This document shows, one piece after another, positions 1 to 8,143 of a stretch of DNA of 18,154 bases (positions are counted from its first letter, which is position 1; each line of letters begins with the position of its first letter). Both the position numbers and the translations under genes were made by a program. The notes beneath the pieces are model-generated. The model searched no databases. It was not told the origin of the DNA and saw nothing but the letters and a program-made list of their open reading frames with translations. Source of the DNA: Candidatus Neoflavobacterium equi (GTDB lineage Bacteria > Bacteroidota > Bacteroidia > Flavobacteriales > Flavobacteriaceae); the NCBI GenBank assembly GCA_018065745.1, contig JAGHSS010000113.1, positions 1-18,154 on the forward strand, read 5' to 3'.

Positions 1-63
1 GATTAAAATTTCTAATCTTTAATCTTATCACAATAAGGCTATATGCCGTAGATGAAAATCTTT

Positions 64-91
64 AGTCCTGCTTTGGTGGGACTTTTTTTTT
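64..91 (+). terminator. Rho-independent terminator, plus strand
   Basis: A 6-bp stem (64-69 with 78-83, one G-T pair) with an 8-base loop is followed by a T run at 83-91. The T tail lies on the plus strand, so it would end transcription entering from the left, from a gene outside the window. It directly abuts the stop codon of the minus-strand histidine kinase (90-92). On the minus strand the hairpin has only a weak T tail, so it may serve that gene less efficiently. Positions 1-63 hold no gene I can support. Confidence 0.6.
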
Positions 92-2501
92 ACCCCAAAA
101 CGGCCTTAAAAAAAGCAGTATTCGCTGCAGCCAATTTTTGGTATTTGATTTCCCAAACTTTTGGGTATTTGGACTGCTCCATGTCTTTTAACAACTGCGT
201 GATCTCGCGGTGTTCTACCTGTTTGAAAATACTGCTCATCTTATGCGTCAGCTTCTGTAGTGCTTCTGTGTCTTTTTGTGCGATGTGCTCCTGCAATAAC
301 CCCAAATTCTGTGTGTTGGTCTGTGCCAATTGCTCCATGAATTCGCGAATTGCTTGGACGTCGTTATTTAAAAAGGCGTTGATGCTGTCCAGGTTGTACT
401 GGTCTGCCTTGAATTCAAAGTGCTTGTTGTTGGCCACAAATTGTTGTGGGTGCTCCAATATTTTACCGATGATCTCTTTCAAGGTGTTGATGCTAAACGG
501 CTTGCTCAGCAAACCGTTAAAACCGGCCTGCTGGTAGTTGATGTTGGTCGCGTCGCTATTTCCTGTCAAGGCGATGACGGTGATGTGTGCCGTTGCTGGA
601 TTTCCTTTCACTGCGCGCACCAGGTCAAAACCGTCTTGAACGGGCATTTGGATGTCTGTCAAAATGAAATCAGGGTTGGAGGTGGGGATGCGCTGCAGCA
701 CTTCTTCCACACTTTGGCAGCTGATGGCTTTGACGCCAGCTTTGGTCAATACCTCGTGGATGAGGCTGAGGAGCTGCTGGTCATCATCAACCAAAAGTGC
801 GGTTTTGTGGCTCAAGTCCACCGTTGTTGGCACTTCTGTGGTGCTGCGATTCCCGGCCAAATCTTCATACCCGATGCGGACGCTAAAGGTACTTCCCTTG
901 CCGTACTCACTTTCCAAGGCGATGGATCCTCCCAATATTTCTGCGAGTTTTCTGGATATGGTCAATCCCAATCCCGTACCTCCAAAGCGTTTCTCAATGG
1001 TGTGGTCTGCCTGGGTAAACTCTTGGAAAATCAAATCTTGGTTTTCTTTTTTGATCCCAATCCCGGTGTCTGTCACGTGGAAGGCCAGGGTGTGGGCATC
1101 CAAGCGTTGGCTGCTGATGGTGATGCTGCCTGATTGGGTGAACTTGTATGCGTTCCCCACTAAGTTGGTGGTGATCTGTCTGATGCGGTACGGATCTGAA
1201 GCGATGACCTGATCCAAGCTTGGATCCAATTCAAAGCGGAGGTCTAAGTTTTTGTTGGGATAGATGGACTGTACGTTTTGTGCGGTCTCCTTTAATAAGG
1301 TGTTGAGCACAAACGGACTTTTCTCTAGCTTGATTTTTCCTGCCTCAATCTGTGTCAAGGAGGAAAGGTCATTGGCAAGGTTGCCCAAATATTCAGCACT
1401 CTTGACAATGTTCTGTATGTAATAGGCCTGTTTGTTGGACAGGTCTGTCTTGCCCAAAATCTCGCCATAACCACTAATTGAGGAAATGGGGGTTTTGAGG
1501 TCGTGGCTGACGGTGGATATCAATTGCTCTCTGCTCTTTAACAACGACTGTGCGGTCTTGTTGGCGCGTTCCAACTGCTTTTTATAGGTCTGTGATTTGG
1601 AGAAATCAGAGATGACCAAAATCAAAAAGAAGATGGAAAACCCAAAGGTCAACAGGGCAAAATAAGAGATCTTTTGGTTGGTGGATTTGAGTCGGTCTTG
1701 TTTGAGGAGCTGCTCTGCCACACTGCTTTGCTTGATGGTTTCCTCCACGGTGTGGATGATGGATGCTATCTTTTCTGAGATGACGTTTTCATTTTTCAAC
1801 AGTTTTTTCTCCTCAGCCTCATACGCCTTGCGCTTCTCTTCATTGGATTTGAGCACTTTGAGCAATAGGTTTTTGGAAGTCACCAGGATGGAGTCCATCT
1901 TTTTTTGGGAGATGGTATTGGTGGTGTCATCGGGGATGTTTTGATTGAGGTAGCTGACGTAGTCGTGTAGCACTTTGCGTTGGTAATCCCCAAGGTCATT
2001 GGGCGTTTTGACAAAGTCTTCCACCTTGAGCTTGCGGTAGTGCTCTTCCAATTTTTGCATGTTGGTGATGGCGGTGGTGACGTCTTTTTCCAAACTCTGC
2101 TTGTTGCGTATGTTTTGGAGGGTGATGATGTTCTCTGTCTTTTGGCGCAACAAATCCTTGATGTTGTCCAAGAGGTAGACATCCTCATAATCTTGAAGTT
2201 GTGCTTTGATGCGGGAGATGTTGTCAATCAGGGTGTCTGTGGTTTTGACATAATCTGAAAAGTCTGTGGGATTCTCTGAATAGACCGTGCTTCTGGACAC
2301 GCGCTCTACTTTTGAGATGTTGCTAATCAGGGTGCTCAAAAGGATGACCTTGTTGTTTTCAACGGTTTTGGTATGGTCCATTTTGTAGAAGAGGGCGTTT
2401 TCTGTATACAATACAAAACCCGCTGCCACAGCGATGGCCAGCAATATGATGTATCCCAAAATGAATTTGATGGGAATGTGACTCAGCTTATTTTTAAACA
2501 T
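90..2501 (-). CDS. Hybrid sensor histidine kinase with receiver and HPt domains
   Basis: An 803-residue membrane sensor kinase that should start a His-Asp-His phosphorelay. Helices near residues 13-32 and 279-298 bracket a largely helical, charged extracytoplasmic region of about 245 residues with no sensor fold I recognise. The HisKA motif SHDLKTP gives phospho-acceptor His333. The ATPase domain shows the N box (Asn446 and Asn450), DTGIGI (478-483) and GGTGLGL (507-513). The receiver domain has Asp572/Asp573, phospho-acceptor Asp616, Thr646 and Lys667. A C-terminal HPt-like helix bundle carries LTHKMSS with His753. There is no HAMP domain. The final output regulator is not in the window, so the kinase appears to be an orphan that passes phosphate to an unlinked regulator. 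The start is chosen because the first membrane helix follows within 12 residues. The signal sensed is unknown. Confidence 0.93.
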   Translation of the reverse strand: MFKNKLSHIPIKFILGYIILLAIAVAAGFVLYTENALFYKMDHTKTVENNKVILLSTLISNISKVERVSRSTVYSENPTDFSDYVKTTDTLIDNISRIKAQLQDYEDVYLLDNIKDLLRQKTENIITLQNIRNKQSLEKDVTTAITNMQKLEEHYRKLKVEDFVKTPNDLGDYQRKVLHDYVSYLNQNIPDDTTNTISQKKMDSILVTSKNLLLKVLKSNEEKRKAYEAEEKKLLKNENVISEKIASIIHTVEETIKQSSVAEQLLKQDRLKSTNQKISYFALLTFGFSIFFLILVISDFSKSQTYKKQLERANKTAQSLLKSREQLISTVSHDLKTPISSISGYGEILGKTDLSNKQAYYIQNIVKSAEYLGNLANDLSSLTQIEAGKIKLEKSPFVLNTLLKETAQNVQSIYPNKNLDLRFELDPSLDQVIASDPYRIRQITTNLVGNAYKFTQSGSITISSQRLDAHTLAFHVTDTGIGIKKENQDLIFQEFTQADHTIEKRFGGTGLGLTISRKLAEILGGSIALESEYGKGSTFSVRIGYEDLAGNRSTTEVPTTVDLSHKTALLVDDDQQLLSLIHEVLTKAGVKAISCQSVEEVLQRIPTSNPDFILTDIQMPVQDGFDLVRAVKGNPATAHITVIALTGNSDATNINYQQAGFNGLLSKPFSINTLKEIIGKILEHPQQFVANNKHFEFKADQYNLDSINAFLNNDVQAIREFMEQLAQTNTQNLGLLQEHIAQKDTEALQKLTHKMSSIFKQVEHREITQLLKDMEQSKYPKVWEIKYQKLAAANTAFFKAVLG

Positions 2502-2505
2502 GGTG

Positions 2506-2513
2506 CAAAGTTA
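2506..2513 (-). promoter_or_regulatory. -7 box (TAACTTTG) of the histidine kinase gene
   Basis: On the minus strand TAACTTTG matches the Bacteroidota TAnnTTTG consensus perfectly. It ends only 4 bases before the ATG at 2501. No clear TTG -33 element lies at the usual 17-23 base spacing. If the box is used, the transcript would be leaderless or nearly so. Confidence 0.5.
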
Positions 2514-2546
2514 CAAAGAGCTGAGGATATGGTTCTTAAAATAGGT

Positions 2547-2594
2547 AAAAAAAAACGAGGAATCCACCTTGTAAAAGGTCAATTCCTCGTTTTT
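2547..2594 (-). terminator. Two-tier hairpin terminator of the C1B peptidase unit
   Basis: An outer 8-bp stem (2556-2563 with 2582-2589) encloses an inner 5-bp stem (2566-2570 with 2575-2579, loop gtaa). On the minus strand the hairpin is followed by a run of T (the A run at 2547-2555). It lies downstream of the peptidase gene at 2740-3933 and its 3' repeat element. The plus side also has five T (2590-2594), so it may work in both directions. Confidence 0.75.
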
Positions 2595-2605
2595 GTAAGT
2601 GTGCT

Positions 2606-2731
2606 GCGTTAGGGGTTGTAGCGGCATCCTTTTGTATTTGGCTGAGCTTGCGAAAGCCCAATGCAAAAGATATAGCGAAAAACCCGACCCTCATTTCTGT
2701 AGCGCAAGCGGAAGAAATGTGGGAAACGCCC
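2606..2731 (-). repeat. Structured intergenic repeat element, copy A
   Basis: An element of about 126 bp read on the minus strand, with GGGCGTT at its 5' end (2725-2731) and AACGC at its 3' end (2606-2610). It shares a 30-base block (2605-2634) with copy B at 8237-8266, base for base, and a central 23-base block (2664-2686) with 19 matches. Between the blocks are a 7-bp stem (2692-2698 with 2713-2719) and a second imperfect stem-loop (2639-2660). It begins 8 bases after the stop codon of the C1B peptidase and ends shortly before that gene's terminator. It is non-coding and carries no transposase. Confidence 0.85.
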
Positions 2732-2739
2732 CAAATATA

Positions 2740-3933
2740 TTATAATTTCAATTTCTTAGCGATTGCTGCAGGAATTGCTTTTTTGTTAACCATCAAAGCG
2801 GTTGTTTTGTATTTTACATACTCTTTTGTCATGTACATATACCCTTTGTAGTCATTTGTAGCACCCCAAGAGTTTTTGATGATGTAATATTCTTTTCCTG
2901 TTTGATCTTTAGCTAAACCAACAATATGCATCCCGTGGTCATCTTGTGTGGTGTAGTTGTCAAACGCTTCTTGACGCAATTGGTCTGTCACGTTTAACTC
3001 TTTTTTAGGTCCGTTGAACAACTGTGTTTTCTCATCAGCAGTCATGTCGTCAAAGTTTTTCTCAGCGACAAACGCCACTCCGTTTTTCCAGCTAAATGTC
3101 TTTTCACTAACGTCTCCAGCCCAAGCAACAGTGTATCCGTTTTTCAAAGCGTGGTCAATAGTTTCAGTCAATTCGTTGATTTTCACGTTGTACACTTGGT
3201 TGTAAGCCCAGTTGTCTGGCACTAACAAAGTGAACGGTTGGTACATTGGGTACTCCATGAAAGAAGAGATTTCCACATAATCAGCTGGGTTGATACCAAC
3301 CTGCTCTTTAGCAAAACTTTCTGGTGTGTATTCTTTACCGTTGTATTTGAACGTTTTTGGGAACGCTCCCAAATAAGAATCCAAAACAGCAGCATAAGCT
3401 TTCTCCCAGTTTGGCGTTAATTTTCCGTTTGGATTTTTAACGATAGCAGCCAACATAGACTCCAAAACAGCGCTCATTTCTGAGAATTTGTTTTTGTCTG
3501 TTCCATAGTTCAACCCGGTGTAAACAGATTGTGGAACCGCTCCATATTTAGCATACATGTTCACCACGTCGTGGAATTGTCCACCTTCACCCAATGCTAC
3601 TGCACCGTGCATTCTTACATACATACGTGCTTTTTCAAGGTATGCATTTCTTGCAGAGAAGATTTGAGATAATTCAACTGGTTTTTTACCTGCTTTGATC
3701 ATTTCTGATTCCAAAAATGAATTTGCAGAATAACTCCAACAAGTACCTGATGAACCTTGGTTTTTGATAGAGGTATTTTCAATATTAATCACGTCCGTGA
3801 ATTGGAACGATTCTTTACTTTTTTCACTAGCGTTAACTTTCAAAGAGTTAACCAAATTGTCTTGTGCAAAACCAGACAAAGAACACAATGTTAAAGCCGA
3901 TGCTAAAACAAAAGGTCTGAAATTAAAGTTCAT
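2740..3933 (-). CDS. Secreted C1B-family cysteine peptidase (bleomycin hydrolase / aminopeptidase C type)
   Basis: A 397-residue papain-fold peptidase. Residues 1-23 look like a signal peptide ending in GFAQ. The oxyanion Gln59 and nucleophile Cys65 lie in KNQGSSGTCW. The catalytic His333 lies in DDHGMH and Asn354 in IIKNSWG. The HGM motif and the overall length suit the bleomycin-hydrolase (C1B) branch better than classical papain, and there is no obvious long propeptide between the signal peptide and the Cys motif. Family members remove N-terminal residues from peptides; here the signal peptide suggests action in the periplasm or outside the cell. The gene has its own terminator and follows the S9 peptidase in the same direction, separated from it by that gene's terminator. 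Substrate is not known. Confidence 0.88.
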   Translation of the reverse strand: MNFNFRPFVLASALTLCSLSGFAQDNLVNSLKVNASEKSKESFQFTDVINIENTSIKNQGSSGTCWSYSANSFLESEMIKAGKKPVELSQIFSARNAYLEKARMYVRMHGAVALGEGGQFHDVVNMYAKYGAVPQSVYTGLNYGTDKNKFSEMSAVLESMLAAIVKNPNGKLTPNWEKAYAAVLDSYLGAFPKTFKYNGKEYTPESFAKEQVGINPADYVEISSFMEYPMYQPFTLLVPDNWAYNQVYNVKINELTETIDHALKNGYTVAWAGDVSEKTFSWKNGVAFVAEKNFDDMTADEKTQLFNGPKKELNVTDQLRQEAFDNYTTQDDHGMHIVGLAKDQTGKEYYIIKNSWGATNDYKGYMYMTKEYVKYKTTALMVNKKAIPAAIAKKLKL

Positions 3934-3968
3934 AGTAGGTAGTTTACTGTTATTATTAAGTGAGATGG

Positions 3969-3998
3969 TAAATTTATTAATCTAAATCTATTTGACAA
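3969..3998 (-). promoter_or_regulatory. Possible promoter of the C1B peptidase gene
   Basis: On the minus strand a TTG (3996-3998) is followed after 19 bases by TAAATTTA (3969-3976), one base off the Bacteroidota TAnnTTTG box. The box is 35 bases before the start codon. The -33 element lies just past the terminator of the upstream S9 gene, which fits independent transcription. Confidence 0.4.
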
Positions 3999-4009
3999 TA
4001 GGTAGAGGC

Positions 4010-4040
4010 AAAAAAAAACCCGAAAATTGCTTTTCGGGTT
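4010..4040 (-). terminator. Terminator of the S9 peptidase gene
   Basis: A perfect 10-bp stem (4017-4026 with 4031-4040) with a 4-base loop is followed on the minus strand by nine T (the A run at 4010-4018). It starts five bases after the stop codon of the gene at 4046. Confidence 0.88.
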
Positions 4041-4045
4041 CATTT

Positions 4046-5935
4046 TTATAGGGTTTCTTTCAACCAACGGTAAAATTCACCTTGCCATACCTGCGCATTT
4101 TGCGGCTTGATGACCCAGTGATTTTCCTGTGGTAAGAAGACAAATCTACTTTTAATACCTTTTAATTGTGCCGCTTGGAAGGCTTCTTGACCTTGCCCGA
4201 TTGGCACGCGGTAATCAATACCACCGTGGAAAATCAAGATTGGTGTATTCCATTTATCTACCAAATTTTTTGGGTTGAATTGTCTGTAAGTTTTAACAGC
4301 ATCTCTGTTTCCTTTGTCCCAATATGATCCGCCGGCATCCCAGTTGGTAAAGAAAACTTCTTCTGTTGTTCCATACATACTCTCCAAGTTGAACACCCCA
4401 CAATGTGCGATTAACGTCTTGAATCTGTTGTTGTGGATTCCAGCCAAATAGTACACAGAGTACCCACCATAGCTGGCACCAACAGCACCTAATCTCTCTT
4501 TGTCAACATAAGATTCTTTGGCTACATCATCAATGGCATCCAAATAATCTTGCATTACTTTTCCTCCCCAATCTTTTGAAATTGCTTCATTCCAAGCCAC
4601 TCCAAATCCAGGCATTCCGCGTCTGTTTGGCGCAACTACAATATATCCTTGTGCGGCCATCAATTGGAAATTCCATCTGAAGGAGTAAGATTGTGTCAAG
4701 GCAGATTGCGGTCCTCCTTGGCAGTACAACAAGGTTGGGTATTTTTTATTTGGGTCAAAGTTTGGCGGGTACACCACCCAAGCAAATAGGTCTTTGCCGT
4801 CTTGGGTTTTGATCCAACGTTCTTTGACATCACCCATCGCAATTTTGCTGTATGCGTCGTCATTGACATGCGTCAATTGGGTGAATTTATTTTTCTTGAT
4901 GTGGTATGCAAACACTTCTGGTGCGTGGTTCATGTCTGTGCGCGTCACCAAGATGTTGTCCTTTGTGAAACCAACGATTCCAGAAACGTCAAATGGCCCA
5001 TTGCTCAATTGTTTTACTGTTGGAGCAATGCGTTTCAGACCTGGGAAATTCACTTCAAACAGCTGTTGCGTCCCTTTTACTGGCGCAGAGAAGTAAATTT
5101 TTGACCCGTCTTCAGCCCATTTGTAGCTGTCAACAGTACCGTCCCAAGCAGCAGTCAGGTTGTAATCCACGTTGTTAAAACGCACGATGATGTCGTTTTT
5201 ATCTGCTTCATAACCGTCGTTTTTCATCTGCAACCACGTCAAATGTCCTTGAGGAGACAAGGCCGGTTGGGTGTCATACCCCAGGTTGTTTGGCGTCAGG
5301 TTGACCGTTTTTTTGGTTTCCAAGTTGTACTCATACAAATCTGTGTTTGTAGAGGTGGCGTATGCCGTTCCAAATTTCTTTTTAGAAACATAGATCACCG
5401 TTTTACCTTCAGGTCCCCAAATGTAATCCTCATCTCCACCAAAAGGTTTTTGTGGTGCGTGGTAAGGTTCATTTGGCATCAAGTCTGTTTCAGAACCGTC
5501 TGCATTTTTGATAAATACATGGTTGAACGTCCCGTCGCTGTAGGTATCCCAATGTCTGTAATCCAAGGCGTCGTATACTTTAACGTCAGATTTGGTCATG
5601 TTTGGATAGTAGTCAGCACCCAAAACTTGGTTTACTTTCACCTCTTTACTGAAAAGTATTTGGGCATTTTTGGCGTTTTTGTCTGCCACCAATCCGTCAA
5701 TAGATTTCAAAACTTTTGGCGTTCCTCCCCCCACAGGGATGCTGTAATATGTTGTTTCTATTTTGTTTTCCCCCATGTTTGGAGTTCCCACGCCATAGAC
5801 AAGGTTTTTGCCGTCAACGGTGATTCCCACAGGATTCACGCGTCCCAATTTCCAGAGCAATTCTGGAGTCATTACCTGTTGAGCTGATGCATTGATGCTG
5901 ATCAACCCAAGGGCCAAGATGATTACTTTCTTCAT
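4046..5935 (-). CDS. Secreted S9-family serine peptidase (dipeptidyl/acylaminoacyl peptidase type)
   Basis: A 629-residue prolyl-oligopeptidase-superfamily enzyme. Residues 1-19 form a signal peptide ending in ASAQ. The first ~390 residues are repetitive, beta-rich segments typical of the propeller that gates access. The C-terminal alpha/beta hydrolase has nucleophile Ser488 in GASYGGYS, Asp574 in GGIDYRVP and His606 in ENHW. The LYCQGGPQ stretch is the usual S9 start of the hydrolase domain. Such enzymes cleave short peptides, often releasing dipeptides or N-acylated residues. The exact S9 subfamily cannot be settled by eye; the layout resembles S9C more than DPP IV. It is transcribed away from the symporter gene at 6128, and the shared 192-base intergenic region must hold both promoters. 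Confidence 0.92.
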   Translation of the reverse strand: MKKVIILALGLISINASAQQVMTPELLWKLGRVNPVGITVDGKNLVYGVGTPNMGENKIETTYYSIPVGGGTPKVLKSIDGLVADKNAKNAQILFSKEVKVNQVLGADYYPNMTKSDVKVYDALDYRHWDTYSDGTFNHVFIKNADGSETDLMPNEPYHAPQKPFGGDEDYIWGPEGKTVIYVSKKKFGTAYATSTNTDLYEYNLETKKTVNLTPNNLGYDTQPALSPQGHLTWLQMKNDGYEADKNDIIVRFNNVDYNLTAAWDGTVDSYKWAEDGSKIYFSAPVKGTQQLFEVNFPGLKRIAPTVKQLSNGPFDVSGIVGFTKDNILVTRTDMNHAPEVFAYHIKKNKFTQLTHVNDDAYSKIAMGDVKERWIKTQDGKDLFAWVVYPPNFDPNKKYPTLLYCQGGPQSALTQSYSFRWNFQLMAAQGYIVVAPNRRGMPGFGVAWNEAISKDWGGKVMQDYLDAIDDVAKESYVDKERLGAVGASYGGYSVYYLAGIHNNRFKTLIAHCGVFNLESMYGTTEEVFFTNWDAGGSYWDKGNRDAVKTYRQFNPKNLVDKWNTPILIFHGGIDYRVPIGQGQEAFQAAQLKGIKSRFVFLPQENHWVIKPQNAQVWQGEFYRWLKETL

Positions 5936-5960
5936 TTTTGTCTGCTATAAAAGTGTGACG

Positions 5961-5991
5961 CTAAAATAATTATTTAAATATGATTGGGCAA
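5961..5991 (-). promoter_or_regulatory. Possible promoter of the S9 peptidase gene
   Basis: On the minus strand TTG (5989-5991) lies 20 bases before TATTTTAG (5961-5968), one base off TAnnTTTG. The box is 25 bases before the ATG. This is an AT-rich region, so a chance match is possible. Confidence 0.3.
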
Positions 5992-6023
5992 TGTGTACGA
6001 AAGTTTATCTAAAAAAAGTTTAT

Positions 6024-6035
6024 ACTTATATAAGT
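6024..6035. promoter_or_regulatory. 12-base perfect palindrome between divergent genes
   Basis: ACTTATATAAGT is a perfect palindrome in the 192-base region between the divergent S9 peptidase and symporter genes. It could be an operator. The surroundings are AT-rich, so chance is a real alternative. I found no convincing TAnnTTTG promoter for the symporter gene in this region. Confidence 0.2.
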
Positions 6036-6127
6036 GTTAAATTCCATTTTTTTCAGGTCGTCAGGGCCAATGTTTATAATAAATGAAAAAAAAAGTCTAA
6101 ATTCACGGACTCAAATTAAAATTACAA

Positions 6128-7369
6128 ATGAAGAACAATAAATTATTTATTGGAATTATTGGTGCTTTGGTACTGGGTGTTGTCTTGGGTGGGGTCATCC
6201 ACTACCAATTTCCAGAGGTAAAAGCAGATTTTGCAAAAAATATTAAATTGCTTGGAACCATATTCATCCGTTTGGTACAGATGATCATTGCTCCGTTGGT
6301 ATTTTCAACTTTGGTGGTTGGGATTGCCAAGATGGGAGACATGAAAATGGTGGGCCGCGTGGGTGGAAAAGCCATGGCGTGGTTCATGACAGCTTCGTTA
6401 ACGTCGTTGTTAATCGGGTTGATATTGGTCAACTGGTTGGCGCCAGGAGAGGGAACAGAAATTAAAATGGACGTTTCTCAAGCAGGGGATTTGTTAAATA
6501 CCACAGGTGATTTCTCTTTGGAGCACTTTGTGAATCACATGATCCCAAAAAGTATTTTTGAAGCATTTGCAACCAATGAAATTCTTCAAATTGTAGTTTT
6601 CTCCATCTTTTTTGGAGTGGCTTTGGCTGCAACTGGAAAAGAAGGGGAGCCCATCATCAAAGTCTTGGACAAAATTGCCCACGTGGTTTTGAAAATGGTC
6701 GGTTACATCATGTGGACTGCGCCATTGGGGGTTTTGGGAGCTGTAGCGGCTGCTGTGGCCAACTATGGATTTGAAATTTTCACGCTTTACGCACATTATT
6801 TATTTGCCTTTGCCATTGGAATCCTGTGTTTGTGGGTCGTTCTTTTGGGCGTTGGATATCTGATTTTGGGAAAACGTTTGTTTGAATTGTTGAAGCGCAT
6901 CAAGACACCGTTGTTGATTGCATTTACAACCACCAGTTCTGAAGCGGTGTTTCCAAAGTTGATTGAAGAGTTAAAAGCCTTTGGTTGTCAGGAAAAAATT
7001 GTGACCTTTACCTTGCCACTCGGGTATTCATTCAATTTGGATGGGAGCATGATGTACATGACTTTTGCCAGCATGTTCATTGCACAAGTATATGACATCC
7101 ACATGCCAATAGAAAAACAACTAACTATGTTATTAGTTTTGATGTTGACCAGCAAGGGTGTTGCCGGAGTGCCGCGTGCCTCTTTGATTGTTGTTGTGGC
7201 AACCTGTGCGATGTTTGGTATTCCACCAGAGGGAATCGCCTTGATTTTACCCATTGACCATTTCTGTGATATGGCCCGCAGTATGACCAATGTTTTGGGG
7301 AACGCTTTGGCGACAACCGCAGTGGACAAATGGGAAAATGGTGCCACAGATCCTACTTTAGAAGCCTAA
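6128..7369 (+). CDS. Dicarboxylate/amino acid:cation symporter (SDF/DAACS family)
   Basis: A 413-residue inner-membrane carrier of the GltP/GltPh/DctA fold. The re-entrant loop HP1 carries TTTSSEA (267-273). TM7 has NLDGS (303-307), the counterpart of the NMDGT cation motif. HP2 carries TSKGVAGVPR (341-350). TM8 has Asp381 and Arg384 in DMARSM, matching GltPh Asp394 and Arg397, which bind the amino and the side-chain carboxylate of the substrate. This favours glutamate/aspartate or a similar anionic substrate coupled to Na+ or H+; dicarboxylates are an alternative. The Arg at 350 sits where GltPh and GltP have Gly. Length is normal for the family. A DedA-family gene follows after 37 bases with no terminator, so the two probably share a transcript. 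Confidence 0.93.
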   Translation: MKNNKLFIGIIGALVLGVVLGGVIHYQFPEVKADFAKNIKLLGTIFIRLVQMIIAPLVFSTLVVGIAKMGDMKMVGRVGGKAMAWFMTASLTSLLIGLILVNWLAPGEGTEIKMDVSQAGDLLNTTGDFSLEHFVNHMIPKSIFEAFATNEILQIVVFSIFFGVALAATGKEGEPIIKVLDKIAHVVLKMVGYIMWTAPLGVLGAVAAAVANYGFEIFTLYAHYLFAFAIGILCLWVVLLGVGYLILGKRLFELLKRIKTPLLIAFTTTSSEAVFPKLIEELKAFGCQEKIVTFTLPLGYSFNLDGSMMYMTFASMFIAQVYDIHMPIEKQLTMLLVLMLTSKGVAGVPRASLIVVVATCAMFGIPPEGIALILPIDHFCDMARSMTNVLGNALATTAVDKWENGATDPTLEA

Positions 7370-7406
7370 ATTAATAACCAACTCAACCTAATAAAAACTA
7401 TTGCGA

Positions 7407-8129
7407 ATGTCTGAATTTCACTTAGCAGATTTAATTAATCCAGAATTTTACATCAACCTTGAAATTGGCGGTGTTCCCATTGGAATATACGTCGTTTTGT
7501 TTATCATATTTGCTGAAACGGGGCTTTTTGCCGGTTTCTTCCTTCCCGGGGACAGTTTGCTTTTCTTGTCTGGTATTTACAGTACAGAGTTGATGAGCAC
7601 GGTGTTTGTCTTTGAATCTGGAAGCCAGAATTGGATTGATTTTTTAAACGTTACCTCTGTAGCAACACTGATTGCTTTGGCCGGTATTTTAGGAAATACT
7701 TTTGGATATTGGTTTGGAAAAAAATCGGGATCTTACTTGTACAACAAGAAAGACAGCTTTTGGTTTAAGAAAAAGTATTTGATTGAATCCAAGGTGTTCT
7801 ATGAAAAACACGGAGGTCGCGCCATTGTGATTGCTCGTTTCCTTCCAATCATCAGAACTTTTGCTCCGATTGTTGCCGGGATTGTCCACATGGAACGCAA
7901 AAAATTCATGTTCTACAACATCTTGAGTTCGTTCTTATGGGCGTTCATCTTGATTTTCTCAGGACATTATTTGAATGAAGTATTCAAATCTCAGTTTGGA
8001 ATTAACCTAAAAGATTATATAGAATACATCATCATAATTATCGTTGCTTTGACAACAATACCTTTGGCAATGAATTACTTCAAACGCAAGAAGGAAACCG
8101 CTGCAGAAGGAGAAGATAACACAAAATAA
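7407..8129 (+). CDS. DedA family membrane protein (VTT domain)
   Basis: A 240-residue integral membrane protein. It shows the DedA hallmarks: an acidic residue before the first re-entrant segment and a PGD motif (AETGLFAGFFLPGDS), a G-x3-G-x2-FGKK turn, and the RFLPIIRTFAPIVAG segment with the conserved arginines. DedA proteins have been shown to help recycle undecaprenyl phosphate or other lipid carriers across the membrane and to support membrane-potential homeostasis; which applies here is unknown. I use the ATG at 7407 rather than the in-frame TTG at 7401, because ATG is the stronger start and only two residues are lost. It probably shares an operon with the symporter. Its 3' region holds repeat element copy B and then a terminator. 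Confidence 0.9.
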   Translation: MSEFHLADLINPEFYINLEIGGVPIGIYVVLFIIFAETGLFAGFFLPGDSLLFLSGIYSTELMSTVFVFESGSQNWIDFLNVTSVATLIALAGILGNTFGYWFGKKSGSYLYNKKDSFWFKKKYLIESKVFYEKHGGRAIVIARFLPIIRTFAPIVAGIVHMERKKFMFYNILSSFLWAFILIFSGHYLNEVFKSQFGINLKDYIEYIIIIIVALTTIPLAMNYFKRKKETAAEGEDNTK

Positions 8130-8143
8130 ACGTTTTATTTTTT

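Noticed and set aside
1..65. A plus-strand frame open from the window edge to a TAG at 63-65, just before the terminator
   Set aside because: Only 20 codons are visible, with no recognisable sequence. It could be the end of a gene outside the window, but it cannot be supported from here.
420..1133. Long plus-strand open frames (420-1133, 652-1212) opposite the histidine kinase
   Set aside because: They are antisense to well-conserved kinase and receiver motifs, have Cys/Trp-rich compositions without domains, and no promoter box.
7401..7406. TTG start two codons ahead of the DedA ATG
   Set aside because: The ATG at 7407 is the better start, and nothing in the family needs the two extra residues.
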